Program-made: the position numbers and the translations under genes
The notes under the pieces: generated by a model
Seen by the model: the letters and a program-made list of their open reading frames with translations, nothing else
Told to the model about the DNA's origin: nothing
Database searches by the model: none
Assembly (NCBI RefSeq): GCF_008329535.1
Contig: NZ_NPKR01000010.1
Span: forward strand, 62,001-126,000
Direction: 5' to 3'
DNA: 64,000 bases
From: Mycolicibacterium sp. P1-18
GTDB taxonomy: Bacteria > Actinomycetota > Actinomycetes > Mycobacteriales > Mycobacteriaceae
Shown: positions 24,487 to 33,531 of the stretch, piece after piece
Layout: each line of letters starts with the position of its first letter
Numbering within the stretch: the first letter of the stretch is position 1

Positions 24487-25725
24487 CTACTCGTGCGGCT
24501 CGGGCCGCCTCGCGTAGGCCGGCGCACGCTCGGGAAGCGGTCCGATCGCCACCGCGTAACCCGCCACCGACCGCAGGAACGGCACCCGGCTGACCACCCG
24601 GACCGCCAGCGGCGCGGTACCGGAACCCGAGCCGGACACCGCGGCCGCGATGACGCGCGCGTGGATCATCCGCTGCATGCCCTGGATGAGGGCCGTCGGA
24701 GCCCACCGCCTGGCCTGGATGCGCGCCAAGTCCCTGGTCGGCACGCGACCCGTGCGCAGCGGGACCGCTACGGCGCGGGCCGCAGCGACCGCGTCGGCCA
24801 CCGCGAGGTTGATGCCCACCCCGCCGACGGGTGACATCGCGTGCGCGGCGTCGCCGATCAGCAGCAGCCCGTCGGAGTACCACCGGCGCAGCCGGTTGAG
24901 CTGGACGTCGAGCAACTTGACGTCGTCGAAGGAGGTCAACTCGCCGACGCGGTCGGCCAGCGCGGGCACCAACTCGGCGACGGTGCGCTGCAGCGACTCG
25001 ATGCCCTCGGCGCGCAGCTGCGAGTCGGCGCCCTTGGGGATGATGTAGGCGCACTGGTAGTAGTCGCCGCGGTCGATGACGATCATCGCGTGACCCGACG
25101 TCAGCACGCCCTCCAGGCCGGGCGGGTCGCCGTCGGTGCGTGGCAGCCGAAACCACCAGACGTCCATCGGGGTGCCGAAGGTCAACGGCTGCAACCCCAT
25201 TGCGGCGCGAAGGGCCGAGCCGCGACCGTCGCACGCCACCGTCAGATCGGCCCGCATCTCGTCGATCCGGCCGTCCGGACCCCGATACCGCACGCCGACG
25301 ACGCCGACCCCGCTCTCGCGAAGGGGTTCGAGCACCTCGGTGCTGCGCAGCAGCCGGAAGGTGGGCTCCTTCTGCGCGGCGGTCGCGAGCAGCTCCAGGA
25401 AGTCCCACTGTGGCACCAGCGCGATGTGCTTGTGGGGGCCGGGGATGCGGCTCAGGTCGATGTCGACCGGCACGCCCTGCACCGACATGCCGATCGTCTC
25501 GATCACGCGATGGGTGAGCCGCTCGAATTCTCGTCCCAGCCCCAGGTCGTCCAGCAGCCGCAGCGTGCTCGCGTGGACGGTGTCGCCGCGGAAGTCGCGG
25601 AGGAAGTCGGCGTGCTTCTCCATGACGGTGACGTCGACGCCGCCACGGGCCAGCAGCAGGCCCAGCATCATGCCCGCCGGGCCGCCGCCGGCGATCACGC
25701 ACGACGTGGACTGCGGCCCGTTCAT
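24487..25725 (-). CDS. FAD-dependent monooxygenase (PheA/TfdB/UbiH-like)
   Basis: A 412-residue aromatic-hydroxylase-type flavoprotein: Rossmann motif CVIAGGGPAGMMLGLLLARG, the DG motif TVACDGRGSALR, and the ribityl-binding GDAAHAMSPVGGVGINLAVAD. It lacks the thioredoxin-like third domain of long phenol hydroxylases. The substrate is unknown; a quinone, polyketide or aromatic ring is likely. ATG 25725 is used because the flavin motif begins eight residues later. It lies 33 bases upstream of treH on the same strand and could form an operon with it. Confidence 0.87.
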   Translation of the reverse strand: MNGPQSTSCVIAGGGPAGMMLGLLLARGGVDVTVMEKHADFLRDFRGDTVHASTLRLLDDLGLGREFERLTHRVIETIGMSVQGVPVDIDLSRIPGPHKHIALVPQWDFLELLATAAQKEPTFRLLRSTEVLEPLRESGVGVVGVRYRGPDGRIDEMRADLTVACDGRGSALRAAMGLQPLTFGTPMDVWWFRLPRTDGDPPGLEGVLTSGHAMIVIDRGDYYQCAYIIPKGADSQLRAEGIESLQRTVAELVPALADRVGELTSFDDVKLLDVQLNRLRRWYSDGLLLIGDAAHAMSPVGGVGINLAVADAVAAARAVAVPLRTGRVPTRDLARIQARRWAPTALIQGMQRMIHARVIAAAVSGSGSGTAPLAVRVVSRVPFLRSVAGYAVAIGPLPERAPAYARRPEPHE

Positions 25726-25739
25726 CGATTGATCGTAGG

Positions 25740-25943
25740 GTGGAGCGGGTGAAGGGCATCCTTGATTGGTGGGACGGGGTCGAACTGTGGCTGTCCGGCC
25801 TCGGGTTCGTCGTCCAGACGGTGGTCGTGATGCCCGTGGTGCTGGTGCTGGCCTACTCGGTGGCCGTTCTGCTCGACGGTGCGCTGGGCAACGGCATTCG
25901 CCTGTTGCAGCGCGCCAAGCACGCCGACGAGGATCCGTCGTGA
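25740..25943 (+). CDS. Small membrane protein upstream of the sulfate operon
   Basis: The 67-residue protein (64 if started at GTG 25749) has an amphipathic start with WWDGVELWLSG, a hydrophobic segment (about 24-50, VVVMPVVLVLAYSVAVLL) and a charged C-terminal tail ending KHADEDPS. It matches in size and position a small conserved membrane ORF (Rv2401A) next to subI in M. tuberculosis. Its stop overlaps the next microprotein start (GTGA). The function is unknown. Confidence 0.65.
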   Translation: MERVKGILDWWDGVELWLSGLGFVVQTVVVMPVVLVLAYSVAVLLDGALGNGIRLLQRAKHADEDPS

Positions 25944-26026
25944 CCGGCATGCCGCGCTCCAGGGTCACGTTGGTGCTGGTGGCGCTCGTGCTGCTGGTCG
26001 TCGTGATGTGGCTGTTCGCCAGATAA
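25940..26026 (+). CDS. 28-residue membrane microprotein
   Basis: GTG 25940 to TAA 26026 encodes a short basic N-terminus (MTGMPRSR) and one membrane segment (VTLVLVALVLLVVVMWLF). The start overlaps the upstream TGA as GTGA, the coupling used for real genes throughout this window. No homologue is known to me. Its position between a small membrane protein and the sulfate leader could make it part of the same membrane complex. Confidence 0.5.
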   Translation: MTGMPRSRVTLVLVALVLLVVVMWLFAR

Positions 26027-26047
26027 CGGCACGTCAACCCGGTCTGT

Positions 26048-26053
26048 TACGCT
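26048..26053 (+). promoter_or_regulatory. Candidate -10 element for the cysteine leader and sulfate operon
   Basis: TACGCT, preceded by TGT (extended -10), fits TANNNT and ends seven bases before ATG 26061, so transcription would start on that A and give a leaderless mRNA. It is the only good promoter match between the microprotein and subI. Confidence 0.55.
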
Positions 26054-26060
26054 TCGCGCC

Positions 26061-26153
26061 ATGCACGCACCGTCCATCGGCACCGAGAGCCACGTCCTGG
26101 CTCTCATCGCCGTGGGCAACTGCGCTGTCGCCGATGTGCACTGTTGTCGCTGA
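26061..26153 (+). CDS. Cysteine-codon leader peptide of the sulfate transport operon
   Basis: ATG 26061 to TGA 26153 encodes 30 residues with three Cys, two of them adjacent near the end (ADVHCCR). It has no ribosome site and follows a -10 element by seven bases. Leaderless Cys-rich short ORFs upstream of cysteine-related operons, including the sulfate transporter, act as cysteine-responsive attenuators in M. smegmatis; position and content match that class. Stalling at Cys codons when cysteine is scarce would expose downstream RNA. The 125-base gap to subI contains a possible hairpin (26232-26258) just before the subI ribosome site. Confidence 0.7.
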   Translation: MHAPSIGTESHVLALIAVGNCAVADVHCCR

Positions 26154-26278
26154 CCCCCATTCCGTTGCGCGGTGTGGTGTCGGTCGCGGCAGTCTCCCTG
26201 TCTGAGCACTGATACGTCTCCTCTCCGTCGTGGCGGGTAACAGAACCCATGAATCGCCGCTAGGAAAGGCCTCACCCC

Positions 26279-27319
26279 ATGCCCGTCTTCACTCCGAAGT
26301 CGATTCGGTCGCTGACCGCTGCCGGCGCGCTCGCCGTCACGGCATCGTTGCTCGCCGCGTGCGGTGGCGGCGCCAGCGACGTCGCCGGCGAGTCCGCCGG
26401 CCCCGCTGCGGACACCACCCTCACCCTGGTTGCCTACGCCGTACCGGAGCCCGGCTGGAGCAAGATCATCCCCGCCTTCGCCGCCACCCCCGAGGGCAAG
26501 GGCGTCGCGGTGACGACGTCCTACGGTGCCTCGGGCGACCAGTCGCGCGGCGTCGTCGACGGCAAGCCCGCCGACATCGTCAACTTCTCCGTCGAGCCGG
26601 ACGTCACCCGACTGGTCAAGGCCGACAAGGTCGCCAAGGACTGGAACACCGACGCCACCAAGGGCATCCCGTTCGGATCGGTGGTGTCCCTCGTCGTCCG
26701 CAAGGGCAACCCCAAGAACATCAAGGACTGGGACGACCTTCTCCAGCCGGGCCTCGATGTCGTCACCCCGAGTCCGTTGAGCTCCGGGTCGGCGAAGTGG
26801 AACCTGTTGGCGCCGTACGCCGCAAAGAGCAACGGCGGCAAGGACTCCGCAGCCGGCCTCGACTTCGTCAACAAGCTGGTGACCGAGCACGTGAAGTCGC
26901 GGCCCGGTTCCGGCCGTGAAGCCACCGACGTGTTCCTGCAGGGCACCGGCGACGTGTTGATCAGCTACGAGAACGAGGCGATCAACTCCGAGCGTCAGGG
27001 CAAGGACATCGAACACGTCATCCCGCCGCAGACGTTCAAGATCGAGAACCCCGTGGCCGTGGTGACCGCGTCGCAGCACCTCCAGCAGGCCACCGCGCTG
27101 AAGAACTTCCTCTACACGCCGGAGGGCCAGAAGCTCTGGGCCGAAGCGGGTTTCCGTCCCGTCGACCCCGCGGTCGCCGCCGACTTCGCCAAGGACTTCC
27201 CGACGCCGCAGAAGTTGTGGACCATCGCCGACCTCGGTGGCTGGGGTGACGTCGACCCGGCGCTGTTCGACAAGGACAACGGCTCCATCACCAAGATCTA
27301 CAAGCAGGCCACCGGATGA
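26279..27319 (+). CDS. subI: Sulfate-binding lipoprotein SubI
   Basis: A 346-residue periplasmic-type sulfate/thiosulfate-binding lipoprotein. The signal peptide ends in the lipobox LLAAC; sulfate-binding family motifs are NFSVEPDVTRL, PSPLSSGSAKWN and LISYENEAI. It delivers sulfate to CysT-CysW-CysA. ATG 26279 has AGGAAAGG nine bases upstream. It overlaps cysT by ATGA. It is the first structural gene of the operon behind the Cys leader. Confidence 0.95.
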   Translation: MPVFTPKSIRSLTAAGALAVTASLLAACGGGASDVAGESAGPAADTTLTLVAYAVPEPGWSKIIPAFAATPEGKGVAVTTSYGASGDQSRGVVDGKPADIVNFSVEPDVTRLVKADKVAKDWNTDATKGIPFGSVVSLVVRKGNPKNIKDWDDLLQPGLDVVTPSPLSSGSAKWNLLAPYAAKSNGGKDSAAGLDFVNKLVTEHVKSRPGSGREATDVFLQGTGDVLISYENEAINSERQGKDIEHVIPPQTFKIENPVAVVTASQHLQQATALKNFLYTPEGQKLWAEAGFRPVDPAVAADFAKDFPTPQKLWTIADLGGWGDVDPALFDKDNGSITKIYKQATG

Positions 27320-28158
27320 CGGCTGGGCTCGCGCCGATCCCCGAGGCGCCGGGTCGTCTACGCCGGGCCCGGGGCACGACGTCGCTGCGCGTGGGCGCGG
27401 CGACGTTGTGGCTGAGCGTCATCGTGTTGCTGCCGCTGGCGGCGATCCTCTGGCAGTCCGCCGGGGGCGGCTGGGAGTTGTTCTGGTCCGCGGTCAGTTC
27501 GAATGCTGCGCTGTCGTCCTACCAGGTGACGTTGACCATCTCGGTGGCCGTCACCCTGGTCAACCTGGTCTTCGGGCTCCTGGTCGCGTGGGTGCTCACG
27601 CGCGACGACTTCCCGGGCAAGCGCCTGGTCGACGCCGTGATCGACCTTCCGTTCGCGCTGCCGACCATCGTCGCGAGTTTGGTGATGCTGGCGCTGTACG
27701 GCCCCAACAGCCCCGTCGGACTTCATCTTCAGCACACCAAGTGGGGCGTCGGCGTCGCGCTGCTGTTCGTCACGCTGCCGTTCGTCGTGCGCTCCGTGCA
27801 GCCGGTGCTGCTCGAACTCGACCGTGAGGTGGAGGAGGCCGCGGCGTCGCTCGGCGCCAACAACGTCACCATCTTCACCAAGGTCGTTCTGCCGGCCCTA
27901 CTCCCGGCGCTTCTGTCGGGTGCCGGACTGGCCTTCTCGCGGGCGATCGGCGAGTTTGGTTCCGTCGTCCTGATTGGTGGTGCGGTGCCCGGCGAGACCG
28001 AGGTCTCCTCGCAGTGGATCCGCACGCTGATCGAGAACGACGACCGCACGGGAGCCGCGGCGATCTCCATCGTGCTGCTGGTCGCCTCCTTCGTCGTCCT
28101 GTTCGTCCTCCGTGCGGTCGGTTCGAGAGCGGCGAAGCGCGAGGAGCTGGCGTCATGA
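27316..28158 (+). CDS. cysT: Sulfate ABC transporter permease CysT
   Basis: A 280-residue permease with six membrane segments and the EAA loop EEAAASLGANNVTIFTKVVLP that couples to the ATPase. The order subI-cysT-cysW-cysA identifies it as CysT. Start ATG 27316 overlaps the subI TGA, and its stop overlaps cysW (ATGA). No anomaly. Confidence 0.95.
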   Translation: MTAGLAPIPEAPGRLRRARGTTSLRVGAATLWLSVIVLLPLAAILWQSAGGGWELFWSAVSSNAALSSYQVTLTISVAVTLVNLVFGLLVAWVLTRDDFPGKRLVDAVIDLPFALPTIVASLVMLALYGPNSPVGLHLQHTKWGVGVALLFVTLPFVVRSVQPVLLELDREVEEAAASLGANNVTIFTKVVLPALLPALLSGAGLAFSRAIGEFGSVVLIGGAVPGETEVSSQWIRTLIENDDRTGAAAISIVLLVASFVVLFVLRAVGSRAAKREELAS

Positions 28159-28967
28159 TCCTGTCCCGGACGGCGCGCCTGTTGCTTCGCTACGTCGCAC
28201 TGGCCTACATCCTGATCCTCGTGGTCGTGCCCGTCGGGCTCATCCTGTGGCGGACCTTCACGCCCGGAATCGGCACCTTCTTCGCCTCGGTCAGCACGCC
28301 CGCCGCGATCTCCGCGCTGCAGCTCTCGTTGCTGGTCGTCGCGATCGTGGTGCCGCTGAACGTGGTCTTCGGCGTGCCCACCGCACTCGTCTTGGCGCGC
28401 AACAGGTTCCGTGGCAAGAGTGCGCTGCAGGCCGTCATCGACCTTCCGTTCGCGGTGTCCCCGGTGGTCGTCGGCGTGGCCCTGATCCTGCTGTGGGGGT
28501 CGGCGGGCGTCCTCGGGTTCGTCGAGAACGACCTCGGCTTCAAGATCATCTTCGGGCTGCCCGGCATCGTCCTCGCAAGCATCTTCGTCACGCTGCCCTT
28601 CGTCATCCGCGAGGTGGAACCGCTCCTGCACGAGCTCGGCACCGACCAGGAGGAGGCCGCCTCCACACTGGGTTCGCAGTGGTGGCAGACCTTTTGGCGC
28701 ATCACCCTTCCGTCCATCAGGTGGGGTCTGACCTACGGCATCGTGCTGACCGTCGCCCGCACCCTCGGCGAGTACGGCGCGGTGATCATGGTGTCGTCCA
28801 ATCTCCCCGGCACCTCGCAGACCATGACGTTGCTCGTGTCCGACCGGTACAGCCGCGGGCAGGAGTACGGCGCCTACGCCGTCTCTACGCTGCTGATGAC
28901 GGTCGCGGTGTTGGTACTGATCGTCCAAGTGATTCTCGACGCCCGGCGTGCCCGGGCGGTCAAATAG
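28155..28967 (+). CDS. cysW: Sulfate ABC transporter permease CysW
   Basis: The second permease, 270 residues, six membrane segments and the EAA loop QEEAASTLGSQWWQTFWRI. Its N-terminus MILSRTARLLLRYVALAYIL matches CysW. ATG 28155 overlaps the cysT stop; the longer frame is inside cysT. Pairs with CysT in the membrane to form the sulfate channel. Confidence 0.95.
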   Translation: MILSRTARLLLRYVALAYILILVVVPVGLILWRTFTPGIGTFFASVSTPAAISALQLSLLVVAIVVPLNVVFGVPTALVLARNRFRGKSALQAVIDLPFAVSPVVVGVALILLWGSAGVLGFVENDLGFKIIFGLPGIVLASIFVTLPFVIREVEPLLHELGTDQEEAASTLGSQWWQTFWRITLPSIRWGLTYGIVLTVARTLGEYGAVIMVSSNLPGTSQTMTLLVSDRYSRGQEYGAYAVSTLLMTVAVLVLIVQVILDARRARAVK

Positions 28968-28986
28968 GCTTCGGGTAGGAGATCCC

Positions 28987-30051
28987 ATGAGTTCCGATCA
29001 GGCCAACGCCATCACCGTGCGTGGCGCCAACAAGCGCTACGGGGACTTCGTCGCCCTCGACGACATCACCTTCGACGTTCCCGAGGGATCGTTGACGGCA
29101 CTGCTGGGCCCCAGTGGTTCCGGCAAGTCGACCCTGCTGCGCGCGATCGCCGGTCTGGACCAGCCCGACACCGGCACCATCACCATCAAGGGCCGCGACG
29201 TGACCGGCGTGCCGCCGCAGCGGCGCGGGATCGGTTTCGTCTTCCAGCACTACGCGGCCTTCAAGCACCTCACCGTGCGGGACAACGTCGCATTCGGACC
29301 CAAGATTCGCAAGATGCCCAAGGCCGAGATCAAGGACAAGGTCGACAGTCTCCTGGAGATCGTCGGTCTCGCCGGCTTCCAGAATCGCTACCCGAGCCAG
29401 CTCTCCGGTGGTCAACGCCAGCGCATGGCGTTGGCGCGCGCCCTTGCGGTCGACCCCGAGGTGCTGCTGCTCGACGAGCCGTTCGGCGCGTTGGACGCGA
29501 AGGTGCGCGAGGACCTGCGGGCCTGGCTGCGCCGGCTGCACGACGAGGTCCACGTCACGACCGTGCTGGTGACCCACGATCAGGCCGAGGCGCTCGACGT
29601 GGCCGACCGCATCGCCGTTCTCAACAAGGGCCGCATCGAACAGATCGGCACGCCCACCGAGGTGTACGACAGTCCGGTCAACGGGTTCGTCATGTCGTTC
29701 CTCGGCGCCGTGTCCTCGTTGAACGGCACACTGGTGCGTCCGCACGACATCCGGGTGGGCCGCAACCCCGACATGGCCCTGGCGCAGACCGACGGAAGCG
29801 TGTCCTCCACGGGTGTCATCCGCGCCGTGATCGACCGAATCGTCATGTTGGGCTTCGAGGTTCGCGTCGAGCTGACCAGCGCGGCGGACAATACGTCGTT
29901 CACCGCGCAGATCACCCGCGGCGACGCGGAGGCCCTCGGCTTGAAGGAGGGCGACACGGTCTACGTGCGTGCCACCCGGGTGCCGCCGATCCCCGGCGAC
30001 GTCGAGGTGCCCACTGCCCACCTCAGCGCGGCGGGTCTCCCCGCCACGTAA
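28987..30051 (+). CDS. cysA: Sulfate/thiosulfate ABC transporter ATPase CysA
   Basis: A 354-residue ATPase: Walker A GPSGSGKST, Q-loop FVFQHYAAFKHLT, signature LSGGQRQRMALARALA, Walker B VLLLDEPFGALD, switch His in VTHDQAEA, and a C-terminal TOBE-like domain. It energises sulfate import. ATG 28987 with AGGAGA seven bases upstream; the longer frame begins inside cysW. The last 29 bases overlap the convergent membrane protein gene. Confidence 0.96.
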   Translation: MSSDQANAITVRGANKRYGDFVALDDITFDVPEGSLTALLGPSGSGKSTLLRAIAGLDQPDTGTITIKGRDVTGVPPQRRGIGFVFQHYAAFKHLTVRDNVAFGPKIRKMPKAEIKDKVDSLLEIVGLAGFQNRYPSQLSGGQRQRMALARALAVDPEVLLLDEPFGALDAKVREDLRAWLRRLHDEVHVTTVLVTHDQAEALDVADRIAVLNKGRIEQIGTPTEVYDSPVNGFVMSFLGAVSSLNGTLVRPHDIRVGRNPDMALAQTDGSVSSTGVIRAVIDRIVMLGFEVRVELTSAADNTSFTAQITRGDAEALGLKEGDTVYVRATRVPPIPGDVEVPTAHLSAAGLPAT

Positions 30052-31819
30052 AGCTGTTGACGTACTTCGCCATGTCGAGGGCGAGGAAGAAGTTCGCGCC
30101 AGAGGGGTGGCCGGAGCCGAACTCGGGTGTGAACTCCCGGAACGGCCCGGCGGCCGCGGCGATCAACGCGTAGTCGTTCTTCACCCCGACCATGACGAGG
30201 ATGCGGTTGCGTTCGTCGTCGCCGATCGCGTCGGCGGGGTAGTCGTCGGCGACCTCCCCGTAGCCGAGCTGGTATCCGACGAAGGCGTTGGGGATCTCGT
30301 AGTCGAACGTCGCGTCCGGGTAGTGCTCGCGGAGCATGTCGTCGGCGATCTGGCGTGGCGTCTGCCCGTTGGCGGGCTGCCCGAACAGGCGCAGGGTGCC
30401 GCCGTCGCCGGCGAGCAGGTCCAGCACCACCCCGTTCGGCTCGAAGGTGGCGTCGTACGCCGTCTCCGGGCCGGGATAGGACACCGAGAACTGACCGTCG
30501 TCGGAGGTGAACCGGGGGTTGGTGGAGACCGGCTTGCTGATTGGCGGCATCCCACAGTCGGGCGGGCACACCACCAGCGCCTCCGGCGGTGTCAGCCACA
30601 CCGAGAGCGCGGTGGAGCCCGCCGCCACCAGGACCACGACGGCGGCCAGGGTCACGAGCAGTCGCGGCGTCGACGTCTTCGTCTCCGGGGCCGGACGCTG
30701 GAACCGCGCGACTCCACACCGGGGACAGAACGGCAGCCCGGGTACGACGTGCTCGCACTCCGGGCACGTCACCACGTCGTCGGCCGACTCGGACTCGGTG
30801 GTCGGCCGGGAGTGCAGCATCGTGGTGTGGGCGACGACGCGAAGCACGGAGAGGGCCAGCACCGTCAGGACTGCGTAGACGGTCGTCTCCACGGCACTCG
30901 GCGGCGAGAGGAAGTCCAGGACGCCCAACCCGAGGTAGGCGACCAATCCGAACGCGATCGACGGCAGGGGAGAGGTGGGCCAGTACCACCGCGGCGGGTG
31001 TCCGGTGTCGCGCCGCGGCACGAACCACAGGGTGGCGCCGATCGCGCCCGCGACGGCCGCGGCCGTCAGCGGCACCGCGACGCCCTGAACGAGGCCGCCG
31101 ATCACCAGGTCGGACGCTGATTGGCCGTCGGAGTCGGCGATCGGGCCGCCGGTGAGTTCCGGCGCCAGGGCCGCCATGCTTCCCGCGGTGACGAAGCAAA
31201 TCGCGCCGAACGCCCCAATGGTCAGTCCGCGCAACGGCTCTCGGGCACCGGGCCGCCACACCCGCACGACGATCGTCGGTGCCAGCAGCAGAACCAGGAA
31301 GCCCACCGGGATGGCGAGGCAGGTGAGCAGCAGGTCGAGTGTGCTGGCCGGCAGGCCCAACGCGTCGTCGTCCACCCGGGCCGCCGCGACGTCGGTCGCG
31401 ATGCTCCAGCCGACGCCACCGGCGATGCCGAGCAGGGCGACCACCACCAGCGCGAGCGCCGACGAATCCGTCGCCGTGTGAGATGCCTTGAGGTACGCCA
31501 GGAACACCGCGGGCAATCCGGCGCCCACGACCCCGATCAGCGCGGCGACCCACATCGGCAGGGCGGTGCCCACCAGCAGCGCCACGACGATCACCAGCGC
31601 GACGCCGAAGGCCACCCTCGAATGCCGTGGCAGCGCGGGAAAGACGGTGCTGACCACCGCGGGCCGCAGCACGCGCTCGCCCGGTGCCGCCGCGTAGGCC
31701 GACAACCGGAGCCAGGACGGCCCGTCACCTCGCCGAGGGGACGCCGTCGCCCCGCAGTTCCCGCAGAACTCGTCCGTCGGGACGATGACGGCGCAGACGC
31801 GACACGTCATCGTCGTCAT
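30023..31819 (-). CDS. Zinc-ribbon multi-pass membrane protein, function unknown
   Basis: A 598-residue protein. The N-terminal zinc ribbon is CRVCAVIVPTDEFCGNCGA, followed by about eight membrane segments (roughly residues 65-340), a second zinc ribbon CPECEHVVPGLPFCPRCG (about 355-375), one more segment (390-410) and a C-terminal extracellular domain of about 180 residues. The plan suggests cytoplasmic zinc ribbons and an exported sensing or binding domain. Its start overlaps the sedolisin stop (ATGA), so the two are co-translated. No known family beyond zinc-ribbon membrane proteins is recognised. Confidence 0.75.
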   Translation of the reverse strand: MTTMTCRVCAVIVPTDEFCGNCGATASPRRGDGPSWLRLSAYAAAPGERVLRPAVVSTVFPALPRHSRVAFGVALVIVVALLVGTALPMWVAALIGVVGAGLPAVFLAYLKASHTATDSSALALVVVALLGIAGGVGWSIATDVAAARVDDDALGLPASTLDLLLTCLAIPVGFLVLLLAPTIVVRVWRPGAREPLRGLTIGAFGAICFVTAGSMAALAPELTGGPIADSDGQSASDLVIGGLVQGVAVPLTAAAVAGAIGATLWFVPRRDTGHPPRWYWPTSPLPSIAFGLVAYLGLGVLDFLSPPSAVETTVYAVLTVLALSVLRVVAHTTMLHSRPTTESESADDVVTCPECEHVVPGLPFCPRCGVARFQRPAPETKTSTPRLLVTLAAVVVLVAAGSTALSVWLTPPEALVVCPPDCGMPPISKPVSTNPRFTSDDGQFSVSYPGPETAYDATFEPNGVVLDLLAGDGGTLRLFGQPANGQTPRQIADDMLREHYPDATFDYEIPNAFVGYQLGYGEVADDYPADAIGDDERNRILVMVGVKNDYALIAAAAGPFREFTPEFGSGHPSGANFFLALDMAKYVNSFTWRGDPPR

Positions 31820-33441
31820 CGAGGAGCCATCCCCTTCTGGATGTCGAGAAAGTCGCGGGCGAGTTGCGCGACGTTGGGACTGCCGAGTCCGGTGGCCAGG
31901 TCGTAGCCGGGCACCGCGACGTCTACGGCGCTGCCGCCGAGCGTGACGTCACGAAAGCCGGCCTGGTTGGCGCCCGCGGCCACCCGGTACAGCAGCGGGT
32001 TGACGTCGCCGAGTCGCTGCCCGCCGTTGGCCAGCAGGTACTGGTTCATCAACGCCGTGAGTCCCGCCCACACCGGAGCCGCCTGCGACGTCCCCGCGCC
32101 CACCAGGTCCTGCTGGTCGAATCGGATCCGAATGCCCGTGAACGGGTCGGCGAGTGCGGCCACGTCGGGCGTCAGGCGTCGTTGCTTCTTGCCGGAGTCC
32201 CGCTCGATCGACATCCGGCGCTGCCAGGCGGGCCGCGGAAAGAGCTTGGACACACCGCCACTGGTGCCCTGCGACAACGGCGAGTCGATCCACGCCTGTT
32301 CGGCGAGCCACTGGCCGTCCTCGTCGGTGGACAGCGTCGTGCCTCCCACCGACGTCATGCCGGGCAGCGACGAGATCGCGTCGAGCCCGACGTCGTCGGG
32401 ACCCGGTGGGGAGGACCAGTTCTCGCCGCCCTTGCACTCGAGCCCTCCGGTGTCGCCGCTGGCGTCGAAGGCCGAGGTGCCGTTGCGGTGGGCGCGCTCC
32501 AGCGCGGACTGCACGGGCTTGAGGTCGGTCGCGGTGATCAGCGCGTCACACCCCCATCCGATGGACAGGCTCCACACGGCACCCGGGAACTGCTGATTGG
32601 TCGCGTCGAACATCTCGGCGATGCGCTCGTAGGTGCGGCCACCCTCCAGCGTGGGACGGGCGTTGACGACGACCATCCTCGCGTCGGGGGCAATCGCATG
32701 TGCCACTTCGAGATCCATCACCGTCTCCGCGCGTGACTCGCTCGGCTGACCGCCGACGAGCACCGGCTTGAGCGGTGGCAGCCCGGACATCGACGCGAAG
32801 TCGTCGAGGTCGCCCTGGTCGTACCCGCTGAACGCGAAGAAGACGATGGTCTGGCCCTTGCCCGTAATGCCGGCCTCGGTAAGGGGATTCGCGTTGTACG
32901 CGGTCAGCAGCGCCGCGGGCGTCAACCCTTGGCCGGGGACGTCGAGGGGTACGTGGTCGGGCCGCGCCTCGCGGTGCGGGGTGAATCCGAGGATGCGGCC
33001 GAGGTCGCTGACCGTGGTCCGGACGGCGGCGGGCACCTCGGGCTGTTGGGGCGAGGCGTAGAACACCTGTCCCTGCATGCCGCGATAGTCGTGCACGGGG
33101 ACGTCGAAGGCCTCGGCCACCACGGGTGGCGCACCTTCGACGATGGCCCAGTCCTCGCCCTGCCGCCAGCGGACGTCGAGACCCTTGGCCGCCGCCCACT
33201 CGAGCAGCGGGTCGGGTCGGGTCGTACCGCGGAGGCCGACGGTGAGTTGGGCGCGGTCCAGATGGGACGGACCGAGATCGGTGGAGCTGGCCAGAAGGTT
33301 CGCGTACGGCCCGGCGATGGTGACGGCGGGGGACGGTGACGGTTCGAATCGACGATCCGAGATCAGCACCGCCACACCGGCGACCAACGACGCGGCCAGC
33401 GAGCACCCGACCATGCGCACGAGGACGCGTCGATCGAACAT
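31816..33441 (-). CDS. Sedolisin (S53) family serine-carboxyl peptidase, membrane-anchored
   Basis: A 541-residue protease: an N-terminal membrane anchor or signal (LVRMVGCSLAASLVAGVAVL), a pro-kumamolisin-like domain (about 60-190), then the S53 catalytic domain. Catalytic residues are visible: Glu and Asp in RAETVMDLEVAHAIAP (E-x3-D), oxyanion Asp in SGDTGG, and Ser in GAGTSQAAPVW. Such enzymes work at acid pH outside the membrane. ATG 33441 starts the anchor; the longer frame is 5' leader. It is upstream of and coupled to the zinc-ribbon membrane protein, 90 bases downstream of a small lipoprotein. Rare in mycobacteria, so lateral gain is possible. Confidence 0.85.
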   Translation of the reverse strand: MFDRRVLVRMVGCSLAASLVAGVAVLISDRRFEPSPSPAVTIAGPYANLLASSTDLGPSHLDRAQLTVGLRGTTRPDPLLEWAAAKGLDVRWRQGEDWAIVEGAPPVVAEAFDVPVHDYRGMQGQVFYASPQQPEVPAAVRTTVSDLGRILGFTPHREARPDHVPLDVPGQGLTPAALLTAYNANPLTEAGITGKGQTIVFFAFSGYDQGDLDDFASMSGLPPLKPVLVGGQPSESRAETVMDLEVAHAIAPDARMVVVNARPTLEGGRTYERIAEMFDATNQQFPGAVWSLSIGWGCDALITATDLKPVQSALERAHRNGTSAFDASGDTGGLECKGGENWSSPPGPDDVGLDAISSLPGMTSVGGTTLSTDEDGQWLAEQAWIDSPLSQGTSGGVSKLFPRPAWQRRMSIERDSGKKQRRLTPDVAALADPFTGIRIRFDQQDLVGAGTSQAAPVWAGLTALMNQYLLANGGQRLGDVNPLLYRVAAGANQAGFRDVTLGGSAVDVAVPGYDLATGLGSPNVAQLARDFLDIQKGMAPR

Positions 33442-33531
33442 CAGGGACTCCCGGTCACCACAGTCGAAACTGCGGGGACGCCACGACGTGACGTCCCCGC
33501 AGAATGTCGAATTGCCCGTGGGCAACCGGAG

